From NCBI RefSeq assembly GCF_000196015.1, contig NC_007973.1:2790001-2854000 (forward strand): 64,000 nt of DNA, written 5' to 3'. This document shows positions 8,748 through 17,809 of the stretch, piece by piece. Both the position numbers and the translations under genes were made by a program. Under the pieces are notes generated by a model. That model was not told the origin of the DNA. It saw only the letters and a program-made list of their open reading frames with translations, and did no database searches. Source of the stretch: Cupriavidus metallidurans CH34 (GTDB lineage: Bacteria; Pseudomonadota; Gammaproteobacteria; Burkholderiales; Burkholderiaceae). Positions within the stretch are counted from its first letter, which is position 1, and every line of letters begins with the position of its first letter.

Positions 8748-9365
8748 TCAGGCTGCTGGTGCCTGGGGTGCCTCGGGCGCCTCGGGCGTGGCGGAAGCCG
8801 ACGTCTTGATGAAATGCTGGCGGTAGTAGCGCAGTTCTTCCACCGATTCCAGGATGTCCGCCAGGGCCGTGTGAAGCTGGCGCTTGGTGAAACCCTTGTG
8901 GATCGCCGGCTCCCAGCGCTTGCAGAGTTCCTTGAGCGTCGAGACGTCCAGGTTGCGGTAGTGGAAGAACGACTCGAGCTTGGGCATGTAGCGCGCCATG
9001 AAGCGGCGGTCCTGGCAGATCGAATTACCGCACATCGGCGACTTGTTGGCCGGCACCCAGCGCTTCAGGAACGCCAGCAACTCGGCCTCGGCCTGGGCTT
9101 CGGTCAGCGTGGACGCCTTGACCTTTTCGATCAGGCCCGAGCGGCCGTGGGTACCCTTGTTCCAGTTGTCCATCGCGTCCAGCACGGCATCCGGCTGATG
9201 GATCACCAGCACGGGCCCTTCGGCCAGGATATTGAGTTCGGAGTCAGTGACCACTACCGCCACTTCGATAATCCGGTCGGTGTCCGGCTGCAGGCCGGTC
9301 ATTTCCATGTCCAACCAGACGAGGTTGTTTTCACTTTTGACGGAGGATGCGGAAGGGCTTGTCAT
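8748..9365 (-). CDS. orn: Oligoribonuclease Orn
   Basis: 3'-5' exoribonuclease that finishes RNA decay by degrading dinucleotides, including pGpG from cyclic-di-GMP. The 205-aa protein has the DEDDh residues: D19 and E21 (WLDMEMTGL), D119 (CQDRRF), H165 and D170 (HTALAD). The last 15 residues are an Ala/Pro/Glu-rich tail beyond the usual ~180 aa. It is divergent from the M48 protease gene. Confidence 0.97.
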   Translation of the reverse strand: MTSPSASSVKSENNLVWLDMEMTGLQPDTDRIIEVAVVVTDSELNILAEGPVLVIHQPDAVLDAMDNWNKGTHGRSGLIEKVKASTLTEAQAEAELLAFLKRWVPANKSPMCGNSICQDRRFMARYMPKLESFFHYRNLDVSTLKELCKRWEPAIHKGFTKRQLHTALADILESVEELRYYRQHFIKTSASATPEAPEAPQAPAA

Positions 9366-9442
9366 TCTGGCGGTACGGCTCGATATGGAGGTCGGATAAG
9401 AGCGCCCGACGAGTTACCCAAGGGTACGGCGGGCGAACAATT

Positions 9443-9448
9443 TATAAT
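9443..9448 (+). promoter_or_regulatory. Probable -10 box for the M48 protease operon
   Basis: TATAAT about 70 nt upstream of the start at 9518. I find no convincing -35 at the right spacing. Confidence 0.45.
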
Positions 9449-9517
9449 TCTCGCATATCCGCCCCGATGGCCAGGTATGCATGCCTTCCGCCGCGCCATC
9501 GTCAACAAGGCCCACAG

Positions 9518-10768
9518 ATGTTCACGCTGATCTTTCTTGCCGCACTGGTTGTCATGGTGCTGACCAAACTCTGGCTGGCCAGCCGCCAGATTCGCCATGT
9601 GGGCCGTCATCGCGGCGCCGTGCCGGAGCGCTTTGCCGACACCATCACATTGTCCGCCCACCAGAAGGCGGCGGACTACACCATCGCACGCACGCGGCTG
9701 TCGATGCTCGAGGTGCTGGCCGGCGCGGCCGTCCTGATCGGCTTCACGCTCCTGGGCGGCCTGCACGCGCTGAACCAGCTCTGGCTGCACGTATTCGGCG
9801 GCGGTGGCTACTTCTATGGCGTCGCGCTGATCGCCAGCGTGGTGCTGATTGGCGGGCTGATTGACCTGCCCTTCTCGCTCTACGGCCAGTTCGTGATCGA
9901 AGAGCGCTTCGGCTTCAACAAGATGACGTTCGGACTTTGGCTGGCGGACCTGCTCAAGATGGCCGTGGTGGCCTGCGTGCTGGGCCTGCCGCTGCTGCTG
10001 GCCGTGCTGTGGCTGATGGACCAGGCCGGCACGTACTGGTGGGTCTGGACCTGGCTGCTGTGGATAGCGTTCAGCCTGCTGCTGCAGGTGATCTTCCCTA
10101 CCTTCATCGCCCCGCTGTTCAACAAGTTCGAACCGCTCAACGACGAAACCCTGCGCGAGCGCATCGAGGCGCTGCTACGCAAGTGCGGCTTTGCCAGCAA
10201 GGGCCTGTTCGTGATGGATGGCAGCCGGCGCAGCGCCCATGGCAACGCTTATTTCACAGGCTTTGGCGCATCGAAGCGCATCGTGTTCTTCGACACCCTG
10301 CTGTCGCGGCTGGATGGCGAGGAAGTGGAAGCGGTGCTGGCGCACGAACTGGGCCACTTCAAGCGTCGGCACGTGGCCAAGATGATGATCGTGACTTTCG
10401 CGCTGTCGCTGGTGTTCCTGGCCCTGCTCGGCTGGCTGGCCACGCGCGAGTGGTTCTTCACCGGGCTGGGCGTGCTGCCGAACTTCGGCAACAGCAACCA
10501 CGCGCTGGCGCTGGTGCTGTTCTTCCTGACGCTGCCGGTGTTCACGTTCTTCCTGGGCCCCCTGGCCAGCGTATCGTCCCGCAAACATGAGTTCGAGGCC
10601 GACGAATTCGCCGCGCACCAGACCAATGCTGGCCATCTGGTCTCGGCGCTGGTCAAGCTGTACAAGGACAACGCCTCGACGCTGACCCCCGACCCGCTCT
10701 ACAGCGCGTTCTACTACTCGCATCCGCCCGCAGCCCAGCGGATCGACCGCCTGCTGGCGCACGCATGA
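9518..10768 (+). CDS. M48 family (Ste24-type) membrane metalloprotease
   Basis: A 416-aa inner-membrane zinc protease of the Ste24/CAAX prenyl protease 1 type. The zinc site is H276-E277-x2-H280 in [13 protein letters not shown], with E360 ([10 protein letters not shown]) as third ligand. The N-terminal half has several membrane spans and the CAAX-protease N domain ([16 protein letters not shown]). [10 protein letters not shown] (241-250) is a conserved active-site strand. Bacteria generally lack CAAX prenylation, so the role is more likely membrane-protein quality control. The ATG follows an in-frame non-conserved leader and starts [10 protein letters not shown]. The stop overlaps the rsgA start (ATGA). 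Confidence 0.92.
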   Translation: MFTLIFLAALVVMVLTKLWLASRQIRHVGRHRGAVPERFADTITLSAHQKAADYTIARTRLSMLEVLAGAAVLIGFTLLGGLHALNQLWLHVFGGGGYFYGVALIASVVLIGGLIDLPFSLYGQFVIEERFGFNKMTFGLWLADLLKMAVVACVLGLPLLLAVLWLMDQAGTYWWVWTWLLWIAFSLLLQVIFPTFIAPLFNKFEPLNDETLRERIEALLRKCGFASKGLFVMDGSRRSAHGNAYFTGFGASKRIVFFDTLLSRLDGEEVEAVLAHELGHFKRRHVAKMMIVTFALSLVFLALLGWLATREWFFTGLGVLPNFGNSNHALALVLFFLTLPVFTFFLGPLASVSSRKHEFEADEFAAHQTNAGHLVSALVKLYKDNASTLTPDPLYSAFYYSHPPAAQRIDRLLAHA

Positions 10769-11736
10769 CCCGCAGCGCGCGCCATCACAACGCCGGGAAA
10801 GGCACCGGCAAGAACGACTCGAGCGAATCGGCACTGATTGTCGCGGCACACGGCCGGCACTATGTCGTGGAACGCGCGGACGGCACGCACCTGCACGCGT
10901 TTCCGCGCGGCAAGAAGAGCGACGCCGCCGTGGGTGACCATGTACGCGTGGAACTGGCCTCGGTCGATCAGGGTGTAATCACTGCGATCGATCCGCGCAA
11001 GAACCTGCTGCACCGCTCCGACCAGTTCAAGTCGAAGCTGCTGGCTGCCAATATCGACCAGGTCATCATCGTCCTGGCTACGGAGCCCAGCTTCTCCGAA
11101 GACCTGCTGGGCCGCGCCCTGGTATCGGCCGAAGCGCTGGAAATCCGGCCGCTGGTGATCCTGAACAAGACCGACCTGACCGCGCGGCTCGATGACGCGC
11201 GGCGGCGGCTGAAGCTCTACGAGGACCTGGGCTACGAGACGCTGGAGCTATCCGTGCACGGGCGCCCGGATGAGGCGCTCGCCGCGCTCAAGCCGCGCAC
11301 GGCGGGCGTCTCCAGCATCATGATCGGCCAGTCCGGCATGGGCAAGTCGTCGCTGCTGAACCTGCTGATTCCGGGTGTGGAAGCGCAGACTCGCGAGATC
11401 TCCGCGAAGCTCGACTCGGGCAAGCACACCACCACGTTCACGCGCCTGTACCACCTGCCCGAGGAATGGGCAGTGATCGACGGCCGTCCGGGCTATCTGA
11501 TCGACTCGCCAGGCTTTCAGGAGTTCGGTCTGCACCACCTGAGCGAAGGAATGCTGGAACGGGCCTTTCCGGAGTTCCGGCCAAGGCTGACCGAATGCCG
11601 GTTCTACAACTGCCATCACATCAACGAGCCGGGCTGCGGGGTGCTGCAGGCCATCGACGACGGCGCGATTTCCACGCGCCGGCATCAGCTCTACACGCAG
11701 TTGCTGCACGAGTCACGCCAGCAGAAGCCGTGGTAA
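10765..11736 (+). CDS. rsgA: Small-subunit assembly GTPase RsgA
   Basis: Circularly permuted GTPase that acts late in 30S ribosome maturation. The 323-aa protein has an N-terminal OB fold, then the permuted motif order: G4 NKTD (134-137), G1 GQSGMGKSS (188-196), G3 DSPGF (247-251). The C-terminal zinc site is C278-x4-C283-x-H285-x5-C291. It overlaps the protease gene by four bases and is followed after 34 nt by a DUF2007 gene, so all three are probably one operon. Confidence 0.97.
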   Translation: MTRSARHHNAGKGTGKNDSSESALIVAAHGRHYVVERADGTHLHAFPRGKKSDAAVGDHVRVELASVDQGVITAIDPRKNLLHRSDQFKSKLLAANIDQVIIVLATEPSFSEDLLGRALVSAEALEIRPLVILNKTDLTARLDDARRRLKLYEDLGYETLELSVHGRPDEALAALKPRTAGVSSIMIGQSGMGKSSLLNLLIPGVEAQTREISAKLDSGKHTTTFTRLYHLPEEWAVIDGRPGYLIDSPGFQEFGLHHLSEGMLERAFPEFRPRLTECRFYNCHHINEPGCGVLQAIDDGAISTRRHQLYTQLLHESRQQKPW

Positions 11737-11770
11737 GGTAAGCGCACCTGCCCGTTCGCTTCGCGCCATC

Positions 11771-12088
11771 ATGAAACTGCTGCTGAGGACGCCATCGCTG
11801 GTCCACGCCGCGCACTGCGAAAACGTGCTGCGCGCGGCTGGCATCCAGGCCGAGGTCCGCAACACATGGCTGGCAGGCGCGGCGGGGGATATCCCACTGC
11901 AGGAAAGCGCACCCCAGGTTTGGATTCTCGATGACTCTACCGAAGCCGATGCCTGGGCGGTGCTGAATGCCGCCGCAAACCCGAGACCGGGTCCGCACTG
12001 GCAGTGCCGGCACTGCGGAGAATGGCACGAGGCGCAGTTCGCGGCGTGCTGGCGCTGTGGGCAGCCACAGGATCAGGCCGCCGGATAG
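11771..12088 (+). CDS. DUF2007 domain protein with zinc ribbon
   Basis: A 105-aa protein. The first ~70 residues (LLRTPSLVHAAHCENVLRAAGI, then VWILDDSTEADAWAVL) match the DUF2007 putative signal-transducing domain, a ferredoxin-like fold. The C-terminus has two CxxC pairs (CRHC and CWRC) forming a zinc ribbon. Function is unknown. It is the last gene of the M48-rsgA operon and ends before a strong terminator. Confidence 0.85.
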   Translation: MKLLLRTPSLVHAAHCENVLRAAGIQAEVRNTWLAGAAGDIPLQESAPQVWILDDSTEADAWAVLNAAANPRPGPHWQCRHCGEWHEAQFAACWRCGQPQDQAAG

Positions 12089-12110
12089 ACCAGCCATTGG
12101 CCGCCGGGAG

Positions 12111-12148
12111 AAAGAAAAAAGCGCCAACGATGTGGCGCTTTTTTCTTT
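12111..12148. terminator. Bidirectional terminator
   Basis: AAAGAAAAAAGCGCCA pairs with TGGCGCTTTTTTCTTT around a six-base loop. The A/T arms serve both the rightward DUF2007 gene and the leftward cobD-like gene. Confidence 0.92.
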
Positions 12149-12184
12149 GCGGGCATTGCGATAGTTGCGAGAATCGTTGCGGGC

Positions 12185-13165
12185 TCAACCCACCCACAAC
12201 GCCAGCGAGATCATCGCCAGCAGAATCATCCAGAGGACCACGGCACGCCAGACCAGACCAACTGCCGATTGCAGCGTGCGAACACCTGGATCGCTGCCGA
12301 ATTCGGGCGGCACGGGGTCCGAACCATCGTCCATGCCGGGAGCATAGTCGACGCCCGCCACGCTCATGCGCAGTATCACACTCGAATCGTCCTCGGCCAG
12401 CGGCGCGCCGAGCCGGACGCCGAGGGCCCCACCACCACTGGCAAGCAGGATGCCGTTGACCGCGTCGTTCCATTTGCGCGCGTGGTTGCGCCACGCGTAG
12501 ACCGCATCCTCGAAGTTGCCGACGATCGCAAACCCGATCGAGGTCAGGCGCGACGGGACCCAATCGAGCACGTAGAACGCCTGCGCGGCGAAACAACCCA
12601 AGGCCGGACTGCGTTCGTTGGACGGGCTGTTCCACTGCCGGCTCAGATACTCGGCGGTGCGATAGAGGATCACGCCACCCGGGCCGATCGGCACCAGGAA
12701 CCAGAAGAACACGCCGAAGACATGGCGATGCACGGCGACGATCGCCGCTTCAAGCGTATGGCGCACGATCTCGCTGACCGGCATTTCGACGGTATCGAGC
12801 CCGGTCCACTCGTGCAGGATCGTCCTCGCGGTATGTAGGTCGTCGCGGTTGAGCGCCTCGTGGATGTCGGTGAAGTAGTGGCTGAACTGCCGGAATCCGA
12901 GGGTCAGGTACAGCAGCAGCACATTCCAGACCAGCGTCAGCGCGATGCTGATCGAAGACAGCAGATAGTGGACGATCACTACCGCCAGCGTCAGCGGCAA
13001 CACCACGGTCAGCCAGGCCAGCGCGGCGTCGCGCGGGCGTCCGGTATCGAATGCGTGCTCGGCCCGGTCGCCCAGCACGCGCACGATATCGAAAATCGGA
13101 TTGTTCCGACCCAAGGCGCGGAACTGTTCGGCAATCAGCGCCAGAAGAATGGAAACGAAAGTCAT
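12185..13165 (-). CDS. CobD/CbiB family membrane protein
   Basis: A 326-aa membrane protein starting MTFVSILLALIAEQF. Members include CbiB/CobD (adenosylcobinamide-phosphate synthase, attaching aminopropanol to cobyric acid) and AmpE-like proteins. FFWFLVPIGPGGVILYRTAEYLSRQW is similar to the family's GPAGALLYR region. There are hydrophobic segments at residues ~40-100, ~180-200 and the extreme C-terminus. No other cobalamin gene is nearby, so a cobalamin role is doubtful. The longer frame upstream of 13165 is not conserved. Confidence 0.7.
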   Translation of the reverse strand: MTFVSILLALIAEQFRALGRNNPIFDIVRVLGDRAEHAFDTGRPRDAALAWLTVVLPLTLAVVIVHYLLSSISIALTLVWNVLLLYLTLGFRQFSHYFTDIHEALNRDDLHTARTILHEWTGLDTVEMPVSEIVRHTLEAAIVAVHRHVFGVFFWFLVPIGPGGVILYRTAEYLSRQWNSPSNERSPALGCFAAQAFYVLDWVPSRLTSIGFAIVGNFEDAVYAWRNHARKWNDAVNGILLASGGGALGVRLGAPLAEDDSSVILRMSVAGVDYAPGMDDGSDPVPPEFGSDPGVRTLQSAVGLVWRAVVLWMILLAMISLALWVG

Positions 13166-13308
13166 CGGGTGACGATTAATCGGTGTGCGGCGAAGTGCCG
13201 CGGCGGTCCCTTGGCGGTATAGCCAGACGATAGCATAGCGCCCCGGTGGCTTTGCAATACTCGTGTAAGCACTGGTAAGCAAAAAGCTAAAAGCGGTAAA
13301 AATACAAA

Positions 13309-13328
13309 ACGCCCGCCGAAGCGGGCGT
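13309..13328 (-). terminator. Terminator of the pirin gene
   Basis: ACGCCCGC and GCGGGCGT form an 8-bp stem with a CGAA loop. The A-rich left flank gives a U-tract on the leftward transcript. Confidence 0.75.
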
Positions 13329-13360
13329 CAATGCCACGAGGTAGGAAACGGATGAGCCGG

Positions 13361-14059
13361 TCAGGACAGATCGAAGACCAGCACCTCGGCCCCGCTGCCT
13401 TGCGACAGGTTCACGGTTTCCACGTCTTCCAGCTTCGCAGCGTCGCCAGCCTCGAGCACCTGGCCGTTCACGCTGATACGCCCACGTGCCACGTGGACAT
13501 AGGCGCGACGGCCCGGCGCCAACGACAGCGTGGCAGCTTCATCGCCATCGAACAGGCCAGCGTACAGGCGCACATCCTGATGGATCACCACCGAGCCTTC
13601 GGCGCCGTCCGGGCTACCCACCAGGCGCAGGCGACCGCGCTTGTCGGCGGCTTCGAAGCGCTTCTCCTCGTAGCCGGGTTCGATGCCGGTCTCGTTCGGC
13701 ATGATCCAGATCTGCAGGAAATGCGTCGTATCGTGCGCCGCGTGGTTGTATTCCGAATGACGCACGCCCGTGCCGGCGCTCATGCGCTGCACATCGCCCG
13801 GACGGATCACGCTGCCGTTGCCCATGCTGTCCTTGTGGGCCAGCTCGCCTTCAAGCACATAGCTGATGATCTCCATGTCCCGGTGCCCATGGGTGCCGAA
13901 GCCCATGCCCGGCGCCACGCGGTCCTCGTTGATCACGCGCAGCGACCTGAACTGGACATGGCGTGGGTCGTAGTAATCAGCAAATGAGAAGCTGTGGTAC
14001 GACTTGAGCCAGCCATGGTCCGCATACCCACGTTCTTCAGATTTACGGATTTCAATCAT
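13361..14059 (-). CDS. Pirin family protein
   Basis: A 232-aa bicupin. The N-terminal metal site is complete: H57 and H59 (THGHRDME), H101 and E103 (GVRHSEYNH). Pirins such as E. coli YhhW can show quercetinase activity, but physiological roles are poorly known. The start is MIEIRKSEERGYADHGW, the conserved N-terminus; the 17 codons upstream are not. It is divergently transcribed from a LysR-type regulator, which probably controls it. This pairing is common in proteobacteria. Confidence 0.93.
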   Translation of the reverse strand: MIEIRKSEERGYADHGWLKSYHSFSFADYYDPRHVQFRSLRVINEDRVAPGMGFGTHGHRDMEIISYVLEGELAHKDSMGNGSVIRPGDVQRMSAGTGVRHSEYNHAAHDTTHFLQIWIMPNETGIEPGYEEKRFEAADKRGRLRLVGSPDGAEGSVVIHQDVRLYAGLFDGDEAATLSLAPGRRAYVHVARGRISVNGQVLEAGDAAKLEDVETVNLSQGSGAEVLVFDLS

Positions 14060-14187
14060 TTTGATGGCCCTCCTTGTGGCCTGGCTATCGACCCAGGTGG
14101 CTAGATCCATATGGGTCGTGGCGTTTCGATGCTAGGCAGTTTAGGGCAGCGGGAGTATATTGGCGGGCACAGCATTAGAAGCAGTCG

Positions 14188-14202
14188 TTCAGAAAATCTG
14201 AA
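14188..14202. promoter_or_regulatory. Palindrome over the LysR start region
   Basis: TTCAGA-AAA-TCTGAA is a perfect palindrome ending one base before the LysR ATG at 14204. It covers where a ribosome site would be, and no Shine-Dalgarno is visible. It is a candidate autoregulatory operator in the pirin-LysR divergent region. Confidence 0.5.
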
Positions 14203-14203
14203 T

Positions 14204-15139
14204 ATGCCCCTATCCTTGGAATCCCTCGAAGTCCTTGACGCCATCGAGCGCAAGGGCAGCTTTGCCGCCGCCGCCCACGAGATGGGCAAGGTGCCCTCCG
14301 CCCTGACGTATGTCGTCCGCAAGCTCGAGGAAGATCTCGACGTGCTGCTGTTCGACCGGCGCCGCCATCGCGCCGAGCTGACACCAGCTGGCCGGGCGCT
14401 GCTTGACGAGGGCCGCCACCTGCTGCGCGCGGCCGACGACCTGGAGCGACGCATCAAGCGGCTGGCCACCGGCTGGGAAGCCAGCCTGAACATCACCGTC
14501 GACGACCTCGTCAATTTCCGCGCCCTGCTGCCCGTGATCCAGGATTTCTACGCCGAGAACACTGCCACGCGCCTGCGCTTTTCCAAAGAGGTGCTGGGCG
14601 GCGCCTGGGATGCGCTGGTCAGCAATCGCGCGGACCTGATCATCGGCGGTGCCTACGAGGCGCCAAGCACGCAGGGCTTCCAGGTGCGTGCCCTTGGTGC
14701 CATGCCATTTGTGTTCGCGGTGGCCGCGCACCATCCGCTGGCCGCCGTCGAAGGGCCACTCACGACGATCGAGATTGCCAAGCACCGCATCGTGGCCGTG
14801 GGCGATACGTCGCGCAACCTGCCCGCGCGCACCCACGGTGTGCTGGCCGGCCAGGATGTGCTGGTGGTGCCCACCATGCGCGACAAGCTCGAAGCGCAGA
14901 TCCGCGGTCTGGGCTGCGGCTGGCTGCCCGCGCCGCTGGCCCAACCGCATATCGAGAGCGGCGTGCTGCAGGCCCGGGAGACCGTGGAGGTACGCGCCCC
15001 CGGAAACTTCAAGGTAGCCTGGCGGACGAACACACGCGGCAAGGCGCTGCAGTGGTGGACGAACAAACTCGAGGACCCTCGGCTGGCACAGGCGCTATTG
15101 CTTCAGCCGCCGCACTCTCCGCTAGATCAGACCGACTGA
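14204..15139 (+). CDS. LysR-type transcriptional regulator
   Basis: A 311-aa regulator. The N-terminal winged helix-turn-helix reads [20 protein letters not shown] followed by [20 protein letters not shown] (about residues 5-55). The C-terminal periplasmic-binding-protein-like effector domain spans ~90-290. The ligand is unknown. It is divergent from the pirin gene with 144 nt between starts, and probably regulates it and itself. The start chosen gives the typical [13 protein letters not shown] longer frame from 14111 lacks family support. Confidence 0.92.
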   Translation: MPLSLESLEVLDAIERKGSFAAAAHEMGKVPSALTYVVRKLEEDLDVLLFDRRRHRAELTPAGRALLDEGRHLLRAADDLERRIKRLATGWEASLNITVDDLVNFRALLPVIQDFYAENTATRLRFSKEVLGGAWDALVSNRADLIIGGAYEAPSTQGFQVRALGAMPFVFAVAAHHPLAAVEGPLTTIEIAKHRIVAVGDTSRNLPARTHGVLAGQDVLVVPTMRDKLEAQIRGLGCGWLPAPLAQPHIESGVLQARETVEVRAPGNFKVAWRTNTRGKALQWWTNKLEDPRLAQALLLQPPHSPLDQTD

Positions 15140-15180
15140 AACAGACCGACTGCCACAGAGCGACTGAATCCCGCAGTTCC

Positions 15181-16113
15181 ATGTCACAACGCTACCGGGG
15201 CCGCTTCGCGCCCTCCCCCACTGGCCCGCTCCATCTGGGCTCCCTGGTTACCGCGCTGGCGAGTTGGCTGGACGCGCGCGCCCATGGCGGCGACTGGCTG
15301 GTGCGGATCGAGGACATCGACTACCCGCGCTGCGTCAGGGACGCCGACAATGACATCCTGCGCACACTCGACGCACTTGGCCTGCACCCCGATGAACCGC
15401 CGGTCTGGCAAAGCCGTCGCGAAGGCCTCTACGCGGAGGCGCTGCGCCAGCTCGACGCCGCCGGCTATCTCTATCCGTGCGGCTGCACGCGCAAGGAAAT
15501 CGCCGATTCGCTCGTGCACGTGCGTGAACGGCATCAGACACTCGGCTACCCGGGCACTTGCCGCAATGGCCTGCATGGCAAGCTGCCACGTGCCTGGCGC
15601 GTGCGCGTGCCAGATGGCCCGGCGGCAACGATCTGCTTTGACGACCGCTGGCAAGGCCGCCAATGCCAGAACCTGGAAACGGAACTCGGGGATTTCGTAC
15701 TGAGACGGGCCGATGGGCTATGGGCCTATCAGCTTGCGGTTGTGGTCGATGACGCCGCGCAGGGCATCACGCATATCGTGCGTGGAGCGGACCTGCTGGA
15801 TTCGACACCGCGACAGATCCACCTCGAGCATTTGCTGGGCTTGCCGACGCCGGACTATCTGCACGTGCCGGTGGTGGTCAACGCAGTCGGAGAGAAATTG
15901 AGCAAGCAGAGCGGCGCGCAAGCGCTCGATGCTTCGGCGCCGCTCGATGCGCTCCGCACTGCGGGAACGCATCTTGGCATCGTGAACCAGGAGACGACCG
16001 TGGCCGCCTGGCTGGCGACCGCTACCGGTCAGTGGCTGGAACGGCTACGCGCCGTTCAGGACTTGCGCGGCACGCCGCCGAGCAGCGCGGCCACGGGGCG
16101 CTTGGGCGCCTGA
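15181..16113 (+). CDS. gluQ: Glutamyl-Q tRNA(Asp) synthetase GluQRS
   Basis: Truncated GluRS paralogue that charges glutamate onto the queuosine of tRNA(Asp). The 310-aa product has [14 protein letters not shown] (8-21, the HIGH signature) and KLSKQSGA (KMSKS-like). The zinc-binding CxC of [13 protein letters not shown] and a later cysteine (GYPGTC) are present. It lacks the anticodon-binding domain, as expected. The 3' end overlaps the convergent rhlE coding sequence by 58 bp. Confidence 0.95.
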   Translation: MSQRYRGRFAPSPTGPLHLGSLVTALASWLDARAHGGDWLVRIEDIDYPRCVRDADNDILRTLDALGLHPDEPPVWQSRREGLYAEALRQLDAAGYLYPCGCTRKEIADSLVHVRERHQTLGYPGTCRNGLHGKLPRAWRVRVPDGPAATICFDDRWQGRQCQNLETELGDFVLRRADGLWAYQLAVVVDDAAQGITHIVRGADLLDSTPRQIHLEHLLGLPTPDYLHVPVVVNAVGEKLSKQSGAQALDASAPLDALRTAGTHLGIVNQETTVAAWLATATGQWLERLRAVQDLRGTPPSSAATGRLGA

Positions 16114-17552
16114 CGTCCACGCGTCAGCGCGGCGGCCAGTTGTTCCTCGGTCTTCGGTGCCGGCGTGTAGCTGCCCGACGGCTCGTACGGACGCGAGAAG
16201 AACGGATCGTCCGACGGACGGAACGCCTGGCGACCATTCGGCTCGGTACGGCGGCGGCGCTGCTGCTCCTCGCCCTCGCCATTGTCGCGAACGCGGCGAA
16301 CTTCCGTACGCGCGCGGCGACGATCGCTGTCTTCCTGACGCGCACGCTCGCCGGTCGGATCGAAGCCGTCCAGCGAGCCGCGTGGAATGCTGCGCTTGAT
16401 CAGCTTCTCGATGTCGGCCAGCAGACGGTCGTCATTGCCCGGCACGAAGATCGAAAGCGCGTCGCCGCTGGCGCCAGCACGGCCTGTGCGGCCGATGCGG
16501 TGCACGTAGTCTTCGGCACTGAACGGCAGGTCGAAGTTGATCACGCAGGGCATGGCGGGAATGTCCAAACCACGGGCCGCCACATCGGTGGCCACCAGCG
16601 CGTCGATCGTGCCATTCTTGAAACCGTCGAGCGTCTGCATACGCTCGGTCTGCGTCTTGTCGCCGTGAATCGCGGCGGCGTTGATGCCCTCGCGCTCCAG
16701 ATGACGCGCCAGACGCGAGCAACCAATCTTGCTATTGACGAAAACGATGCACTGGCGCGACTGTTGTTCGTTGGCGCGCTGCTTGAGCAGATGCACCACG
16801 GCGGCCTGCTTGTGGCCATCCTGCACCTGATACACCACCTGACGCACGTTCTCGTTGGTCGAGTTGCTGCGCGCCACTTCGATCGTCACCGGCTGCTTCA
16901 GGTAGCTGGAGGCCAGCTTCTTGATTTCGGGCGAGAACGTGGCCGAGAACAGCAGCGTCTGGCGCTGCGCCGGCAGCAGGTTAATGATGCGCTGCAGGTC
17001 GGGCAGGAAGCCCATGTCGAGCATGCGGTCGGCTTCGTCGAGCACCAGCATCTGCACCTGCGACAGGTTCACCGACTTCTGCTGCACGTGATCGAGCAGA
17101 CGGCCCGGCGTGGCCACGAGGATTTCCACGCCACGGCGCAGCGCATCGGTCTGCGGGTTCATGTCGACGCCACCGAAGACCACCGTGCTGCGCAGATCAG
17201 TGTGCTTGGCATACCGGGCGACGTTGTCGTAGACCTGATCGGCCAGTTCGCGCGTCGGCGTCAGCATCAGCGCGCGCACCGGGTGACGCGCCGGAGAGGC
17301 ACTCGCGTTGGCGAGCGGCAGCAGACGCTGAATGATCGGTAGCGCGAAACCAGCGGTCTTGCCGGTGCCCGTCTGCGCGGCGCCCATCACATCCTTGCCC
17401 AGCAACACCACGGGAATCGCCTGCGCCTGAATCGGCGTCGGCTTGGTGTAACCCTGTTCGGTCAAGGCGCGCAGAATGCGCGGATCCAGCCCGAAGCTTT
17501 CGAACGTCTGCTCTGCTGCTGGGGCCTGGTCTTGTGTGGTTGTCATCGTCAT
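16056..17552 (-). CDS. rhlE: DEAD-box ATP-dependent RNA helicase RhlE
   Basis: A 498-aa RNA helicase. Motifs in order: Q motif near [10 protein letters not shown] (38-47), AQTGTGKT (59-66), PTRELA (99-104), TPGR, DEAD (172-175), SAT (203-205), and HRIGRTGR (351-358). The C-terminal ~110 residues are Arg/Glu/Gln-rich and disordered, as in other RhlE proteins that act in cold adaptation, ribosome assembly and RNA decay. The start MTMTTTQDQ was chosen. Its last 58 bp overlap gluQRS on the other strand. Confidence 0.95.
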   Translation of the reverse strand: MTMTTTQDQAPAAEQTFESFGLDPRILRALTEQGYTKPTPIQAQAIPVVLLGKDVMGAAQTGTGKTAGFALPIIQRLLPLANASASPARHPVRALMLTPTRELADQVYDNVARYAKHTDLRSTVVFGGVDMNPQTDALRRGVEILVATPGRLLDHVQQKSVNLSQVQMLVLDEADRMLDMGFLPDLQRIINLLPAQRQTLLFSATFSPEIKKLASSYLKQPVTIEVARSNSTNENVRQVVYQVQDGHKQAAVVHLLKQRANEQQSRQCIVFVNSKIGCSRLARHLEREGINAAAIHGDKTQTERMQTLDGFKNGTIDALVATDVAARGLDIPAMPCVINFDLPFSAEDYVHRIGRTGRAGASGDALSIFVPGNDDRLLADIEKLIKRSIPRGSLDGFDPTGERARQEDSDRRRARTEVRRVRDNGEGEEQQRRRRTEPNGRQAFRPSDDPFFSRPYEPSGSYTPAPKTEEQLAAALTRGRQAPKRPVAALLGGVPRKS

Positions 17553-17713
17553 GGTTGAGGTGTCTGTGCAGGGCGCGAAGCCGTCGCAATCGGACACGCG
17601 TCTGGAACTGAGACCGGACAAAGGGTGAATTGCCCGGAAAATCAAAGACTTGGATTCTACCATTACTGCCCGGGCGCGGTCATCCCGGACGCTAGCCAGT
17701 ATCGGCGCCTGCG

Positions 17714-17731
17714 ATGTCAACAACATGTCAC
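17714..17731 (+). promoter_or_regulatory. Candidate Pho box before phoD
   Basis: ATGTCAA-CAAC-ATGTCAC: two 7-mers sharing TGTCA with exactly 4 bp between them, the spacing of the PhoB box (CTGTCAT-n4-CTGTCAY). About 13 of 18 positions match the enterobacterial consensus. It lies 79 nt upstream of a PhoD-type phosphatase gene. A weak -10 (GACGAT) follows about 10 bp downstream. Confidence 0.55.
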
Positions 17732-17809
17732 ATCCACGCGCGACGATGTTGCCCCGGCTCAAGCGCCGACCATACAACCCAGACAAAGCGTTCCACCACG
17801 GACTCCACC

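Noticed and set aside
12185..13165. Cobalamin operon suggested by the CobD-like gene
   Set aside because: No other cobalamin gene lies near it and the family also contains AmpE-like proteins.
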